NCBI GenBank assembly: GCA_900770185.1
Contig: CAAGJM010000013.1
Span: 1 to 64,000 of the forward strand
Length of the DNA: 64,000 nucleotides
Direction of reading: 5' to 3'
Origin: Clostridia bacterium
GTDB taxonomy: Bacteria; Bacillota; Clostridia; Christensenellales; Borkfalkiaceae
Shown: positions 26,652 to 36,455 of the stretch, piece by piece
How the letters are laid out: each line of letters starts with the position of its first letter
Position numbering within the stretch: position 1 is the stretch's first letter
Notes under the pieces: model-generated
Database searches by the model: none
Told to the model about the DNA's origin: nothing
The model's input: the letters and a program-made list of their open reading frames with translations, nothing else
Made by a program: the position numbers and the translations under genes

Positions 26652-28028
26652 TTAAGCGTTTTTATTTTCGCCGAATAATTTTTTCTTTTCCTCTATTATC
26701 TCGTCAACCTTGTCTATATAGGTTTTTATATCCTTAGGCGCGCCGTAACGCTCTATCCTGTCTTCGCTTTTTATTACCACCTTTGAAACGGCGTTTGCCC
26801 CGCACGCGACGTTATCGGAAGTTTCTTCCATAACGTCAACGTTATAAACGCACGCTTTACCCTTTTTTGCGTACCCCACGTTTTCAAAATTGCCCGCCAT
26901 ATATTTTTGACGGTATAAGTAGTACGGCTCGTACCCCGCCCCTTTAAGCGCAGAGTAAGCATACGTCAGCATTTTATCGAGTTCGCCCGCCGTAAGCCGC
27001 GCGGTGCGCTCTTTTAAAACCGACCCTTTTTTAAGCGATAAGGTATGCACCGTGGCGTTTTCGGGCGAAAGTTCTATTATTTTATCTATCGTCGATTTAA
27101 AATCGCTAAAACTTTCTTCCGGCAGCCCCGCTATAACGTCGCAATTTATATCGAAGCCGTAACTTTTAGCGAGTTTGAATTTTTCGATTATGTCCGCGCC
27201 CGTGTGCTTTCTGCCGATGATTTTAAGAGTTTCGTCCTTGAAAGTCTGCGGGTTTACGCAAACGCGCGTAACGCCGAAGCTTTTTAAAATTTCAAGTTTT
27301 TCGCTCGTAATTTCGTCCGGTCGCCCCGCTTCGACGGTGAATTCGACCCCGTCTTTAATAAGTGGCGATAAAGCCGATAAAATTTTAATTAAATCGCCCT
27401 TATTTAAACATATCGGCGTGCCGCCGCCAAGATAAACCGCGCGCACTTTCGGCGTTAAATTTACAGAACCGTTTATTTCTTTTACGAGCGCGTCCGTATA
27501 CAAAGACGCGTACTTGCTTTTAGATATCTCCTCAGAGATGAACGAGCAATAAACGCACCGCGACGGACAAAACGGAACGCCGACGTAAAAATCGGAAAAT
27601 TCCGCGTTTCTGTCTAATATTTTGCACTGCGTTTTAATCACGTCGCGGGTAAGCGCGATTTTATCGTCGCGCACCGAAAACACCTTTTTAAATTCGCTTT
27701 CGAAACCGCCGATGAAACTTCGCGCCATTTTGACGGGGCGTATCCCCGTAAGCGCGCCCCAAGGAAGATTTTCGCCGTAATGTTCGGACAAAATTTTGTA
27801 TAACGCGAGCTTTGAAAACCGCTTTTCGTATCTTTTTAATTCGAGGGCGGTTTCTGCGTGCTTTTGCGCCTTAAACTCGTAAACTTTTCCGTTTAAGGTG
27901 AACTTATCGAAGTATTCGTCATCGGCGGTTTTTTGTTCGTGCGAAATATCAAGGTCGCTACCCGTCGAAAACATAAAAACAACTTCTTCCAAATCTTTAA
28001 TATAGTCTTGCCTGTTAGTCGATAGCAT
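26652..28028 (-). CDS. hemZ: Radical SAM coproporphyrinogen dehydrogenase-like HemZ
   Basis: A 458-residue radical SAM protein of the HemN/HemW superfamily. The cluster-binding CPSRCVYCSF (C-x3-C-x2-C) is at about residues 173-182, after an N-terminal domain of about 160 residues typical of HemZ. Next comes YLGGGTP, then FTVEAGRPD, and a C-terminal PYYLYRQKYMAGNFENVGY of the HemN-like C-terminal type. HemZ is annotated as an oxygen-independent coproporphyrinogen III oxidase, but the activity of most family members has not been shown and no other haem genes are here. The start overlaps the end of the MBL-fold gene by 14 bp, so the two are probably translationally coupled. Confidence 0.85.
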   Translation of the reverse strand: MLSTNRQDYIKDLEEVVFMFSTGSDLDISHEQKTADDEYFDKFTLNGKVYEFKAQKHAETALELKRYEKRFSKLALYKILSEHYGENLPWGALTGIRPVKMARSFIGGFESEFKKVFSVRDDKIALTRDVIKTQCKILDRNAEFSDFYVGVPFCPSRCVYCSFISEEISKSKYASLYTDALVKEINGSVNLTPKVRAVYLGGGTPICLNKGDLIKILSALSPLIKDGVEFTVEAGRPDEITSEKLEILKSFGVTRVCVNPQTFKDETLKIIGRKHTGADIIEKFKLAKSYGFDINCDVIAGLPEESFSDFKSTIDKIIELSPENATVHTLSLKKGSVLKERTARLTAGELDKMLTYAYSALKGAGYEPYYLYRQKYMAGNFENVGYAKKGKACVYNVDVMEETSDNVACGANAVSKVVIKSEDRIERYGAPKDIKTYIDKVDEIIEEKKKLFGENKNA

Positions 28029-28635
28029 GGTTTACGGGGTTAAATAATTTTTCGTTTTTTATAGTGGTTTTTTCGCCGTGACCGGGGTACACGACGGTAT
28101 CTTCGGGGAGAGTATACAGGGTTTTAATCGAGCTTTTAAGCATGCTTAAACTGCCGGTTTTAAAATCGTATCTGCCAAAACTTCCGTTAAATAACGTGTC
28201 GCCGGAAAACAGCGCGTTTTCATATAAATAGCAAACGCTGCCTATCGTATGCCCGGGCGTTTCCAAAACGGTAAAATTCAAGCCGAAAAGGCTTAATTTA
28301 TCGCCGCCGCGAACGAACTTATACACGCTGAACGGCTTAACGGGTTCCGAGTACATTGCCGACAGGTTAAGCTCTCCGTCGGTAATAAAATCTTTCTCTT
28401 TTTCGGGCATATAAACTTTCGCGCCGCGGGCGGCAAAATAATTCACGCCCGATATATGGTCGAAATGCCCGTGGGTTAAAAGCACCGCTTCGATTTTAAA
28501 GCCGCGCTTCAATTCTTCTAAAACCAAAAACTTTTCGTCGCCGCCGATATCTATGGCTACGGCTTTTCCGCCCTCCCCGACGACGATATAGCAGTTGGTA
28601 TTCATATATCCGAGTTTATAGTTTAAAATTTCCAT
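28015..28635 (-). CDS. MBL-fold hydrolase (glyoxalase II-like)
   Basis: A 206-residue metallo-beta-lactamase-fold protein. The metal ligands are complete: THGHFDH (54-60), the next His in ETPGHTIGS, the bridging Asp in FSGDTLF and the last His in YPGHGEKT. It resembles the small glyoxalase II/YcbL group found in Bacillota between rel and hemZ. A thioesterase-type hydrolysis is likely; substrate unknown. It lies in the recJ-rel-MBL-hemZ gene string. Confidence 0.85.
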   Translation of the reverse strand: MEILNYKLGYMNTNCYIVVGEGGKAVAIDIGGDEKFLVLEELKRGFKIEAVLLTHGHFDHISGVNYFAARGAKVYMPEKEKDFITDGELNLSAMYSEPVKPFSVYKFVRGGDKLSLFGLNFTVLETPGHTIGSVCYLYENALFSGDTLFNGSFGRYDFKTGSLSMLKSSIKTLYTLPEDTVVYPGHGEKTTIKNEKLFNPVNHAID

Positions 28636-28661
28636 AATTCCTACCCGCTATACGCTAACCG

Positions 28662-30800
28662 CTAATTCGTTATTCTGAACACGTCGATAACGCTTTGGTC
28701 GGCACGCAAGTCCTTAATCATATTCTCTAAATCTTCTTTTTTGTTGATTTTAAGGGTCAAGTCCATAATGCTAACGTGGTTTTTATTATCTATTCTGCCG
28801 TTTATGCTCAAAATAAAGGTCTTATATTTGGTCGAACAGGTGGAAACGAGCGGCAAAATAAGCGCGTCTTCCTTGGCGGTTATGCGGAGGCTTGCGGAAT
28901 ACCCTTCTTCGCCGCTCTTACCCGTCCAGGTCGCTTTCAAAAGCCTTGCGGGGTCCTCGCCGCGCATATTAGGACAGTCCTTCCTGTGAACCGCAACACC
29001 CCTGCCGCGGGAAATATAACCGACTATCGGGTCGCCGGGAACGGGGTTGCAACACCGCGCGAAACGTATCAAAAGCCCGTTCACGCCTTCGATATCGACG
29101 TCGCCCGTAGAGTGAATTATTTTATTCGATATAGCGGGTTTTAAAGGCTCTTCGGGGCGCGATTCTTTCTTTTTAAAGTCGATAAGTTTCATTAAAACTT
29201 TATTGACCGTGACCGCGCCGCAACCGACGGCGGCATACATTTCATCGACGCCGTTGAACGCGAATTTTTGCGCCACCCGCTCGAATGACTGCGGGGTTAA
29301 AAGTTCGCCGAAGTTATAACCTTTATTCTTCGCTTCCGCTTCGAGCATGGTTTTGCCCGTTTTAACGATGTCGTCAGCCGCTTCGCGCTTGAAAAACGCC
29401 CTTATTTTGGCTTTTGCACCGCTTGTTTTAACTATTTTAAGCCAGTCCCACGACGGACCTTTACTGTTTGCGGAAGTGATGATTTCGACTATATCGCCGA
29501 CCTTTAAGGTGGTGGTCAGCGGCACCATTTTGCCGTTCACTTTCGCGCCGACGCACTTGTTGCCGACTTCGGTGTGTATGCGGTAGGCAAAGTCTATCGG
29601 GGTGCTGTCTTTTACGAGACTTATAACTTCCCCTTTAGGCGTGAAAACCAGAAGTTCGGTGTTGTAAATATCGCCCTTTAAACTGTCAAGGAATTCTTTG
29701 CTGTTTTTAATTCCGCCCTGCCATTCCATAACTTCGCGTATCCAGGATAAGCGTTTATCGAAACTGTCGGCGGAAACTTTATTTTCTTTATACTGCCAGT
29801 GCGCCGCGATACCGTATTCAGCCGTGTCGTTCATCTCGTAAGTGCGTATTTGTATCTCGAAAATCTGCCCGAATTCGGTCACCACCGTCGTGTGCAAGCT
29901 CTGATACATGTTCTCTTTCGGCATTGCGATGTAGTCTTTGATTCGCCCCGGCATGGGGTTCCATTTTTTGTGAATTTTGCCTAAAAGCTCGTAACACTCG
30001 TCAACGGTGTTTACTAAAATGCGGACGGCGGTCAAGTCGTAAATCTGGTCAAGCGTTTTATTCTGCGTTTTCATCTTGCGATAAATGCTGTAAAAATGCT
30101 TCGGCCGACCGAAAACTTCGCCTTTTATGCCGCTTTCTTGTAAAATTTCTTTAAGCGCGTCAACGACTTTCTGAACGGTTGCGCGCCGTTCGGCAAGCTC
30201 TTGATTTATATGGACGGAAAGATATTCGTACGCTTCGGGGTCAAGGTATTTCAAGCACAAATCTTCAAGCTCCCATTTAACGGACGATATACCGAGCCTA
30301 CCCGCAAGCGGCGCGTAAATATCCAGCGTTTCGCGCGCCATTTTAAGCTGCCGCTCTTTCGATAAAAAGTTAAGCGAACGCATATTGTGAAGCCTGTCGG
30401 CAAGCTTTATGATGACGACCCTTATATCCTTCGCCATCGAAACGAAAATCTTTTTAAAGTTTTCGGCTTGCTCTTCTTCCTGCGACTTGAATTCTATTTT
30501 GTCAAGTTTTGTAACACCCTCGACAAGCTCTAAAACCTCGTCGCCGAACTCGTTTTTAATATCCTGCTGGGTGACGGGCGTGTCCTCTAAAACGTCGTGC
30601 AAAAAAGCCGCGGCTATCGTATTCGAATCCATTCTTAGGTCGATTAAAATTTGCGCGACGGCGCACGGGTGGGTAAAATATTCTTCACCAGACGCCCTCT
30701 TTTGCCCGGAGTGAGCGTTTTTAGCAAAATAATAAGCCTTGGTTAAAAACTCCGCTTCTTTTTCGGAATATATGCTTTTTATGCTTTCAAGTACGTCCAT
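28662..30800 (-). CDS. rel: Bifunctional (p)ppGpp synthetase/hydrolase, Rel family
   Basis: A 712-residue long RSH protein that makes and degrades the stringent-response alarmones. The hydrolase HD domain is intact (HPCAVAQILIDL, then AFLHDVLEDT at about 66-75, and KLADRLHNMRSL). The synthetase domain has YDLTAVRILV and GRIKDYIAMPKENMYQSLHT; the RxKD charge pattern is that of bifunctional enzymes rather than RelA-only ones. The TGS domain (VFTPKGEVISL, about 385-445), a zinc-finger/RIS region with RCCNPVPGDPIVGY, and a C-terminal ACT domain complete the protein. It sits directly after recJ (12 bp), a common order in Clostridia, where apt is often in the same string; here a phosphoribosyltransferase is 22 kb away. 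Confidence 0.97.
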   Translation of the reverse strand: MDVLESIKSIYSEKEAEFLTKAYYFAKNAHSGQKRASGEEYFTHPCAVAQILIDLRMDSNTIAAAFLHDVLEDTPVTQQDIKNEFGDEVLELVEGVTKLDKIEFKSQEEEQAENFKKIFVSMAKDIRVVIIKLADRLHNMRSLNFLSKERQLKMARETLDIYAPLAGRLGISSVKWELEDLCLKYLDPEAYEYLSVHINQELAERRATVQKVVDALKEILQESGIKGEVFGRPKHFYSIYRKMKTQNKTLDQIYDLTAVRILVNTVDECYELLGKIHKKWNPMPGRIKDYIAMPKENMYQSLHTTVVTEFGQIFEIQIRTYEMNDTAEYGIAAHWQYKENKVSADSFDKRLSWIREVMEWQGGIKNSKEFLDSLKGDIYNTELLVFTPKGEVISLVKDSTPIDFAYRIHTEVGNKCVGAKVNGKMVPLTTTLKVGDIVEIITSANSKGPSWDWLKIVKTSGAKAKIRAFFKREAADDIVKTGKTMLEAEAKNKGYNFGELLTPQSFERVAQKFAFNGVDEMYAAVGCGAVTVNKVLMKLIDFKKKESRPEEPLKPAISNKIIHSTGDVDIEGVNGLLIRFARCCNPVPGDPIVGYISRGRGVAVHRKDCPNMRGEDPARLLKATWTGKSGEEGYSASLRITAKEDALILPLVSTCSTKYKTFILSINGRIDNKNHVSIMDLTLKINKKEDLENMIKDLRADQSVIDVFRITN

Positions 30801-30812
30801 ATCGCCCCTGTT

Positions 30813-33122
30813 TTAAGAAAGTTTTTTATTGCTTTTTTCGTCAAGCGCGGCTCTGTATGCCGCGGAATTCGTGAGTTCGTTTTTGGTTTTAGCGTTTACG
30901 GCTATCCTTTTTAAGTCGCTTAAAAAGCCCAGTTCCGTAAACACCGCGACGGCAAACGCAAACTGCGCTTCGTCTATTCCGGTATCTAAATACAAATCAT
31001 AATAATCCTGGTAATCTTTTACCGCTATAAGCGATTTAAGTTTTACAAACGCCGCGCCTAAATTCGTGCGCGACGGGTCTACTCCGTCAAGGTTAAACCC
31101 CGCTAAATCGGCAACCGTTACAGACGACACGAAGGCATATTTATACACGGCGAAAGGCTTATCTAGATATATGATTTCGTTGTACTCGCTTATATCGTCA
31201 TCAAGCGAAATTCCGCCTAAAATGAGGCAATTTTTGCCGCCCTTCGTGCTTAAATGTTTGTAATTAAGTTCAAGTTTAGCGGCGTTTTTGTACTTTTTAA
31301 GATTGATTATGTCGGTTAAAACGAAAAGCTTCCCGAACCCGCGGATATTTTTTAAAATTATTTCGTCCGCCTCGCTTACGCTGACCGTTTTATAACCTGC
31401 AAAACTTTGTTCGCCGAGTTTTTTAAAACCGCAGATCATCGCGTCGAATTCTACGCGTTTGCCGAATTCATACGACAAAACGACCGCTTTAACGTATCCT
31501 TTTAAATATTCTTTCCCGTTAAATTCGGATATATTCGGCTCGAAAACTATTTGCTTTTTTACGTCGCTTTTCAGTAGATCGGCGTCATTTAAACCGTTAA
31601 AATAAGTTAAGTCTATTACGCTTGATTTTATGGTTAAATGCACCGAATCTTGCCTTATGGGGTTGGGGGTTAAACGCCCCGCCTCCATTGCATAAAGCGG
31701 GCGTTTGTTACCCGTGCCGAACGGCTCGAAAGAGGATATTTCTTTTGCAAGTTTTAATGGGAATTTGCCGCTTATTTCTTCTTCTGCTTCGATTGTTTTT
31801 TCAAAAACTTCGTCGCCGTACTCGGTTTTTAAGTAACCGTTCACCCTTTCGTAAAACGCGGGCAAATTTTCTTTTTTTATGGTTATGCCCGCGGCTTGCG
31901 AGTGCCCGCCGAAGTCCTCGACCAAGTCTTTCGCGCTATCGACCGCTTTATAAATATTTACGCCGTCTATAGAGCGCGCCGAACCGTGCAAAACGCCGCC
32001 GCGCCCCGAAAAAATTATTGCGGGCAGGTAATATTCTTCCGCCAAGCGCGCCGTAACTATGCCGACGAGCCCGCTTTTATAATCTTCGCCGCAAACCAAA
32101 ACCAATCTGTCGATTTTTTTACTTTTAAGTTCTTGCTTTGCCTGCTTATAGAGCGCGTCACACTCGCTTTGGCGAAGAACGTTATATTTAACAAGGGTTT
32201 CGGCGAGCCGCTTAATTTCATCTTTATCTTCGCTTAAAAATAGTTTTAACGCAGAATATGCGTCGCCCATACGCCCGGCGGCGTTTACCCTCGGAGCAAG
32301 CGCGAACGCAAGCGACGTTTCGTTAATTTCTTTCGCGCCCGACAGTTCCAGCAACGCTTTTATCGCGGGTAAACTTTTGCCCGCTTTCATTATTTTTACG
32401 CCTTCGTGAATGATATCGCGGTTTTCGCCCGTGACGGGCATGCTGTCGGCAACCGTAGCAAGCGCAACGACGTCCAAAAACTTATCCGCCTCGCCGCCGA
32501 TAAGCGCGCATGCGATTTTATACGCCACGCCTGCCCCGCAAAGCCCGCTGAACGGGTATGACTGGTCTTTAAACTTGCAGTTGACGGTAATTGCGTCGGG
32601 GGTAACGTCTGGAATTTCGTGATGGTCGGTTATGATGACGTCAACGCCTAAATCTTTTAAATATTCGACTTCTTTTACCCCGCTTATGCCGCAGTCAACG
32701 GTAACGATAAGGTCGGGAAGGTAAGCTTCGACCACTTCGTCTATAACCTCAACGGAAAGCCCGTAGCCGTTTTCCCGCTCGGGAACGACTGCGCTTGCGT
32801 TTATTCCGAAAATTTTAAGGCTTTTGACCATGACGGTAGCGGCGCATATACCGTCGGCGTCATAATCACCGTAAACGACGACCGTTTCGTTATTATCGCG
32901 CGCTTTTTTAAGCCTTTCAATCGCTGCGTCTATACCTTTAAGCCCGTGCGGGTCGTTAAAATTCGCCTTTGACGGGTTCAAAAAATCTCTCACTCCGTCC
33001 GCCGAATTTATTCCGCGTAAAAAAAGTATGCGCGCGCCCGAATAACTAAGCCCCGTTTCTTTCGCTAAATTTTCGACGGCGCGTTCGTCCGATTCAGTTA
33101 AGGTTTTAAATTTAACCTTCAT
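30813..33122 (-). CDS. recJ: Single-stranded-DNA-specific exonuclease RecJ
   Basis: A 769-residue DHH/DHHA1 exonuclease that degrades single-stranded DNA 5' to 3' in repair. The catalytic motifs are in order: YGDYDADG (84-91), TVDCGISG, ITDHHEIPD (the DHH motif), and LALAPRVNAAGRMGDA. DHHA1 has GGHSQAAG near residue 415, followed by the OB-fold. The last 200 residues form an extension as in other Bacillota RecJ proteins. It heads the recJ-rel-MBL-hemZ string. Confidence 0.95.
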   Translation of the reverse strand: MKVKFKTLTESDERAVENLAKETGLSYSGARILFLRGINSADGVRDFLNPSKANFNDPHGLKGIDAAIERLKKARDNNETVVVYGDYDADGICAATVMVKSLKIFGINASAVVPERENGYGLSVEVIDEVVEAYLPDLIVTVDCGISGVKEVEYLKDLGVDVIITDHHEIPDVTPDAITVNCKFKDQSYPFSGLCGAGVAYKIACALIGGEADKFLDVVALATVADSMPVTGENRDIIHEGVKIMKAGKSLPAIKALLELSGAKEINETSLAFALAPRVNAAGRMGDAYSALKLFLSEDKDEIKRLAETLVKYNVLRQSECDALYKQAKQELKSKKIDRLVLVCGEDYKSGLVGIVTARLAEEYYLPAIIFSGRGGVLHGSARSIDGVNIYKAVDSAKDLVEDFGGHSQAAGITIKKENLPAFYERVNGYLKTEYGDEVFEKTIEAEEEISGKFPLKLAKEISSFEPFGTGNKRPLYAMEAGRLTPNPIRQDSVHLTIKSSVIDLTYFNGLNDADLLKSDVKKQIVFEPNISEFNGKEYLKGYVKAVVLSYEFGKRVEFDAMICGFKKLGEQSFAGYKTVSVSEADEIILKNIRGFGKLFVLTDIINLKKYKNAAKLELNYKHLSTKGGKNCLILGGISLDDDISEYNEIIYLDKPFAVYKYAFVSSVTVADLAGFNLDGVDPSRTNLGAAFVKLKSLIAVKDYQDYYDLYLDTGIDEAQFAFAVAVFTELGFLSDLKRIAVNAKTKNELTNSAAYRAALDEKSNKKLS

Positions 33123-33192
33123 TTTTTCTCCGTTTATTCGAGTCTTGCGACGCTAACGCCGCCCGACTTAAAAATTACGATTTAAAAGCAAA

Positions 33193-33214
33193 CGGACGGG
33201 ATAACCCCCGTCCG
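33193..33214 (-). terminator. Terminator after secF
   Basis: An 8-bp GC stem CGGACGGG (33193-33200) with CCCGTCCG (33207-33214), followed on the minus strand by TTTGCTTTT. It ends the secDF transcript before recJ. Confidence 0.7.
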
Positions 33215-33259
33215 CCCTTTAATTCACCAACCCGCTTGCGATAAGAGACTTAGCAAGGT

Positions 33260-34336
33260 TTAAGCTTTTTGTTTTTTCGACTTGCCGCCGTTTTTGATTT
33301 TACCGCCGATTTTTCTGAGTATAACCCACATAGGAGCGGAAAGAAGTACCGACGAGTATGCGCCCGCAACCAAACCGAAGATTATCGGAAGCGCGAATTC
33401 GTTCATAGACGTAACGCCCATTATCGAGCAAACTATCGCAAGCGCAACAATAACTACCAAGGTCGTAAGCGTGGTTAAAATCGACCTGCCGAGAGTATCG
33501 GCGATAGCGCGGTTTGCAATTTCCGCGTCGCTTGCGTCTTTTAACGAATCGGCTTTTTTAAGTTCGCGGATTCTGTCGAAGATGACTATCGTCGCGTTGA
33601 TAGAGTAACCGACGATCGTAATTACCGCGGCAATGAAGGTTACGTTTACTTCGATGCGGAACATTGCGGTTAAGGCTATCATCACCAAAACGTCGTGACA
33701 AAGCGCGATTATCGCCGCTAAGCCCGAAGAGAAAGTGAACCTTATGCAGATGTAAATAAGTATAACGGCAACCGCCGCGAGGGTAGCCAATATACTGTTT
33801 TTAAGAAGTTTTGTAAAAGTCGAAGCGTTTACTATACGAACGCGCGGAGCCTCTTCAACTTCCATTTCGCCGTTAAAGTTCGCCTCCGAATACTTGTTCA
33901 ACGCCTCCATTATTTTCGTGTTGAGCGCGGTAGACGTATCGACTTCGTTGCCCTGCACTTTTTTAGTGAATTCACTCTGCGCGGTTGCGTCTTTAGAGTC
34001 GATTTTTTTGCCGTTGTACTTATAGTTAAGACCGATTTCGGCAACAACGTCGTCCCCGTCGCTCGACCAGCGGGTATAGCTCCAGTCAAAGCCGTTAGCT
34101 TCAACGGTGTCCTTTATTACCTTTTCGACCTGATGTTTCGCACCGTCATGGTAATTTAAGTACGTGCCCATATTAGCTTCCATCTTAACGCCGCCGCCGA
34201 AGTCAAGCCCGACGTTTAAACCGAGCATGCCTATAACGATTGCGCCCGCTATAATCACGCACAAGGCAATAGGAGCAAAAAATTTGAATTTTTCAACGAT
34301 TTTAAGGTTGCGACCTTTGAAATTAAGCAATTTCAT
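33260..34336 (-). CDS. secF: Protein translocase subunit SecF
   Basis: A 358-residue RND-type membrane protein with six helices, working with SecD to drive late protein export. Helix 1 is followed by GLDFGGGVKMEAN. The extracytoplasmic loop between helices 1 and 2 is long (about 30-180). Helix 4-5 motifs are ALCHDVLVMIALTAMF and GYSINATIVIFDRIRE, the SecF signature. Slightly longer than the usual 300-320 residues because of the loop. It overlaps secD by 14 bp. Confidence 0.95.
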   Translation of the reverse strand: MKLLNFKGRNLKIVEKFKFFAPIALCVIIAGAIVIGMLGLNVGLDFGGGVKMEANMGTYLNYHDGAKHQVEKVIKDTVEANGFDWSYTRWSSDGDDVVAEIGLNYKYNGKKIDSKDATAQSEFTKKVQGNEVDTSTALNTKIMEALNKYSEANFNGEMEVEEAPRVRIVNASTFTKLLKNSILATLAAVAVILIYICIRFTFSSGLAAIIALCHDVLVMIALTAMFRIEVNVTFIAAVITIVGYSINATIVIFDRIRELKKADSLKDASDAEIANRAIADTLGRSILTTLTTLVVIVALAIVCSIMGVTSMNEFALPIIFGLVAGAYSSVLLSAPMWVILRKIGGKIKNGGKSKKQKA

Positions 34337-35618
34337 CTTCTACCGCCTCCCTTTTAAGATTAAAGAACTTCGCCTGATTTTTGGGAAGCGCGTACATCAA
34401 AGTGATAAGCCCGCGGGAAACCAAAACCGCCGTTATCATCGACAAAACTATACCTATCAAAAGAGTTATGGCAAAACCTTTGATAGAGCCCGGGCAAAGT
34501 ATCCACAACACGATTGCCGCCAGAACGGTGGTAATGTTACTGTCGAATATCGTGACGAACGCCCTTTTAAAGCCTGCGTTTATAGCGGACCTTACGGTCT
34601 TACCCGCAGCGTATTCTTCTTTGATACGCTCGAATATAATAACGTTTGCGTCAACCGCCATACCTATCGAAAGTATAATACCCGCGATGCCGGGAAGGGT
34701 CAACTGAACCCACGGAACAAGCGCCAATAATACGATAAACACGCCGGTGTAAATCATAAGAGCGAGCGACGCCGCCAAACCCATTCCGCGATATACGATT
34801 ATCATTATCGCGAAAATTATAAGTAAACCTATCGCACCCGCAATAACGCTCGCTTTTAAAGCGTTGTCGCCCAAAGTTGCGTTAATGTGGTTGGATTCGC
34901 CGACCTTAAATTCAAGCGGAAGTTTACCTGCGTTTATAACCGCCGCGATGCTGTCTGCCTCTTCGTAAGATTCCAAGCCTTCGATTTGAGCGCTCGAACT
35001 CGTTATCTGTTCCTTTACCGAAGGGCTCGAAATAACGTCTTCGCCGAGATAAATGTAAAGCTTGTCGCCCGCGGTAGCCTGCGTTGCCTGAGCAAAGAGG
35101 CTCGTCCCTTTCGTGGTAAATTCAAGCATAACTATCGGGTTGCCGTCTTTATCGTAACCGGGGGTAGCCTTTTTAACGTCGCTACCCGTTAAATATACGC
35201 GCCCGTCTTTATTCTGGAAAGTGAGTTCGCCCGACGAGCCGATTATCTTCATAACCGAGTCAACGTCGTCGATTTCGGGAATTTCAACCCTTATTTCTCT
35301 GTCCGCGCCGACGCCCTGAATGGTTATGGTCGCTTCGGTATAACCTTTGTTATCTAAACGGGTACGCAAAATTTCGACCGCATTGTCGAAAATATCGCCT
35401 TCGGCTGTTTTGCCGTCGGTCGCTTCGGGGGTTAAGACGACGTAATAACCGCCCTTTAAGTCGATACCCAAGCCTATCGTGCTGCCGATGGAATTATAAT
35501 CTTTCGTCCCGTTTTTGATAAAACCGGGCAAACGGAAAGAGCATAAATCTAAAACCGTCAAAACCGCGGTGACAACAACGATTACGGCGAGTAAGATTAT
35601 TGACTTCTTTTTCTTCAT
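34323..35618 (-). CDS. secD: Protein translocase subunit SecD
   Basis: A 431-residue partner of SecF. Helix 1 is followed by the conserved GLGIDLKGGYYVVL and a P1 head with EIRVEIPEIDDVDSV. The C-terminal membrane part has SIGMAVDANVIIFERIKEE. I start it at 35618: AGGAGG lies 6 bases upstream and the product begins KKKKSIILLAVIV, a proper first helix. A longer frame to 35666 adds 16 residues upstream of the ribosome site and is unlikely. It has its own promoter at 35699-35727, and so is not in the yajC transcript. Confidence 0.96.
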   Translation of the reverse strand: MKKKKSIILLAVIVVVTAVLTVLDLCSFRLPGFIKNGTKDYNSIGSTIGLGIDLKGGYYVVLTPEATDGKTAEGDIFDNAVEILRTRLDNKGYTEATITIQGVGADREIRVEIPEIDDVDSVMKIIGSSGELTFQNKDGRVYLTGSDVKKATPGYDKDGNPIVMLEFTTKGTSLFAQATQATAGDKLYIYLGEDVISSPSVKEQITSSSAQIEGLESYEEADSIAAVINAGKLPLEFKVGESNHINATLGDNALKASVIAGAIGLLIIFAIMIIVYRGMGLAASLALMIYTGVFIVLLALVPWVQLTLPGIAGIILSIGMAVDANVIIFERIKEEYAAGKTVRSAINAGFKRAFVTIFDSNITTVLAAIVLWILCPGSIKGFAITLLIGIVLSMITAVLVSRGLITLMYALPKNQAKFFNLKREAVEDEIA

Positions 35619-35698
35619 TACTGCCTCCTGATGGAATAGCGTCCGATTTTGCTTAAAGCGGCGCACCGCAAAAAAACAAAACGTAAATACACTTATTT

Positions 35699-35727
35699 AT
35701 TATAATGTACCGCGCCGTTTTAGTCAA
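35699..35727 (-). promoter_or_regulatory. Promoter of secDF
   Basis: On the minus strand TTGACT (35722-35727) and TATAAT (35699-35704) have a 17-bp spacer, about 80 bases upstream of the secD ATG. Confidence 0.75.
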
Positions 35728-35775
35728 TAAGTTTTTTAATTATTTATCGCGTTTTTATTAAATATTTACCTAAAT

Positions 35776-35832
35776 CGCGCGGGCGTGCGCACATTTCGCG
35801 CAGGTGCGCGCGTACGCGTGCGCACAAAGCCG
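35776..35832. other. Alternating GC/AC tract
   Basis: About 57 bases are made almost only of alternating pyrimidine-purine steps (GCGCGGGCGTGCGCAC, then GGTGCGCGCGTACGCG), in an otherwise AT-rich gap. It is rich in nested palindromes and could adopt Z-DNA or cruciform structure (inference). It lies between the secD promoter and the terminator at 35888-35915. Confidence 0.6.
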
Positions 35833-35887
35833 TTTTTATCGGACTTGTGCGCGCGTCGCTCATTGCCGTTTTTCCGCCGCAAACAAA

Positions 35888-35915
35888 AAAAAGATTGCCC
35901 GATTGCAATCTTTTT
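35888..35915 (-). terminator. Terminator after the yajC/TIGR04086 transcript
   Basis: A perfect 11-bp stem AAAAAGATTGC (35888-35898) with 35905-35915 and loop CCGATT, with T-runs on both strands. It lies about 100 bases after the TIGR04086 stop. Confidence 0.8.
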
Positions 35916-36016
35916 ATTTGCACCTCTAAAACTTAATGCGGTTCAGTCACCGTTCGGTAACACGGCAAAAACCGATTTATTACCACAAAAACAGTTTGGA
36001 ATAAAGAACGTTTGAC

Positions 36017-36391
36017 CTACGCGTTTGCCTTTCTGTTTACGGCAAGCACGCCCGATATCGCGCCGACCGCTCCGCCCAATAAAACTTCCCATAAAATAGA
36101 CGACGCGCCCGCCGCCCCGCCTATTATGGCGAACACAAGGCTTGCGACGAGAACGGATAAAAGCCCCGTTATCGCGCCTTTAATAAGGCCTTTGTCGCCC
36201 TTAACCGAAAAAAAGACACCCGTAAACACCGAAAGCGTTTTGATAATAACGTTGACGGGTTTAATAACCGCGTCCGGGAAAGAAAACGCTTTGATGACGA
36301 GCGCGAAAATAAGCACCGCAAGTAAAGAAAACAGCACGCTTATTATAACGCCTTTTAAAACGCCCAAATAAAAAGACTTATCTTTAAACAA
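36017..36391 (-). CDS. Small four-helix membrane protein, TIGR04086-like
   Basis: 124 residues, almost all in four hydrophobic helices (GVLKGVIISVLFSLLAVLIF, VNVIIKTLSVFTGVFFSVK, GAITGLLSVLVASLVFAII, LLGGAVGAISGVLAV). The pattern, with KGDKGLIKGAITG in the second loop, resembles the TIGR04086 family, which in Bacillota lies next to yajC and secDF. The function is unknown. It is 64 bp downstream of yajC and probably shares its transcript. Confidence 0.6.
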   Translation of the reverse strand: MFKDKSFYLGVLKGVIISVLFSLLAVLIFALVIKAFSFPDAVIKPVNVIIKTLSVFTGVFFSVKGDKGLIKGAITGLLSVLVASLVFAIIGGAAGASSILWEVLLGGAVGAISGVLAVNRKANA

Positions 36392-36455
36392 AATAAAAAC
36401 CTCCGCTAAACCCTTTGTAAAGTTTATGCGAAGGTTGTTTATTTAATTACCGATT

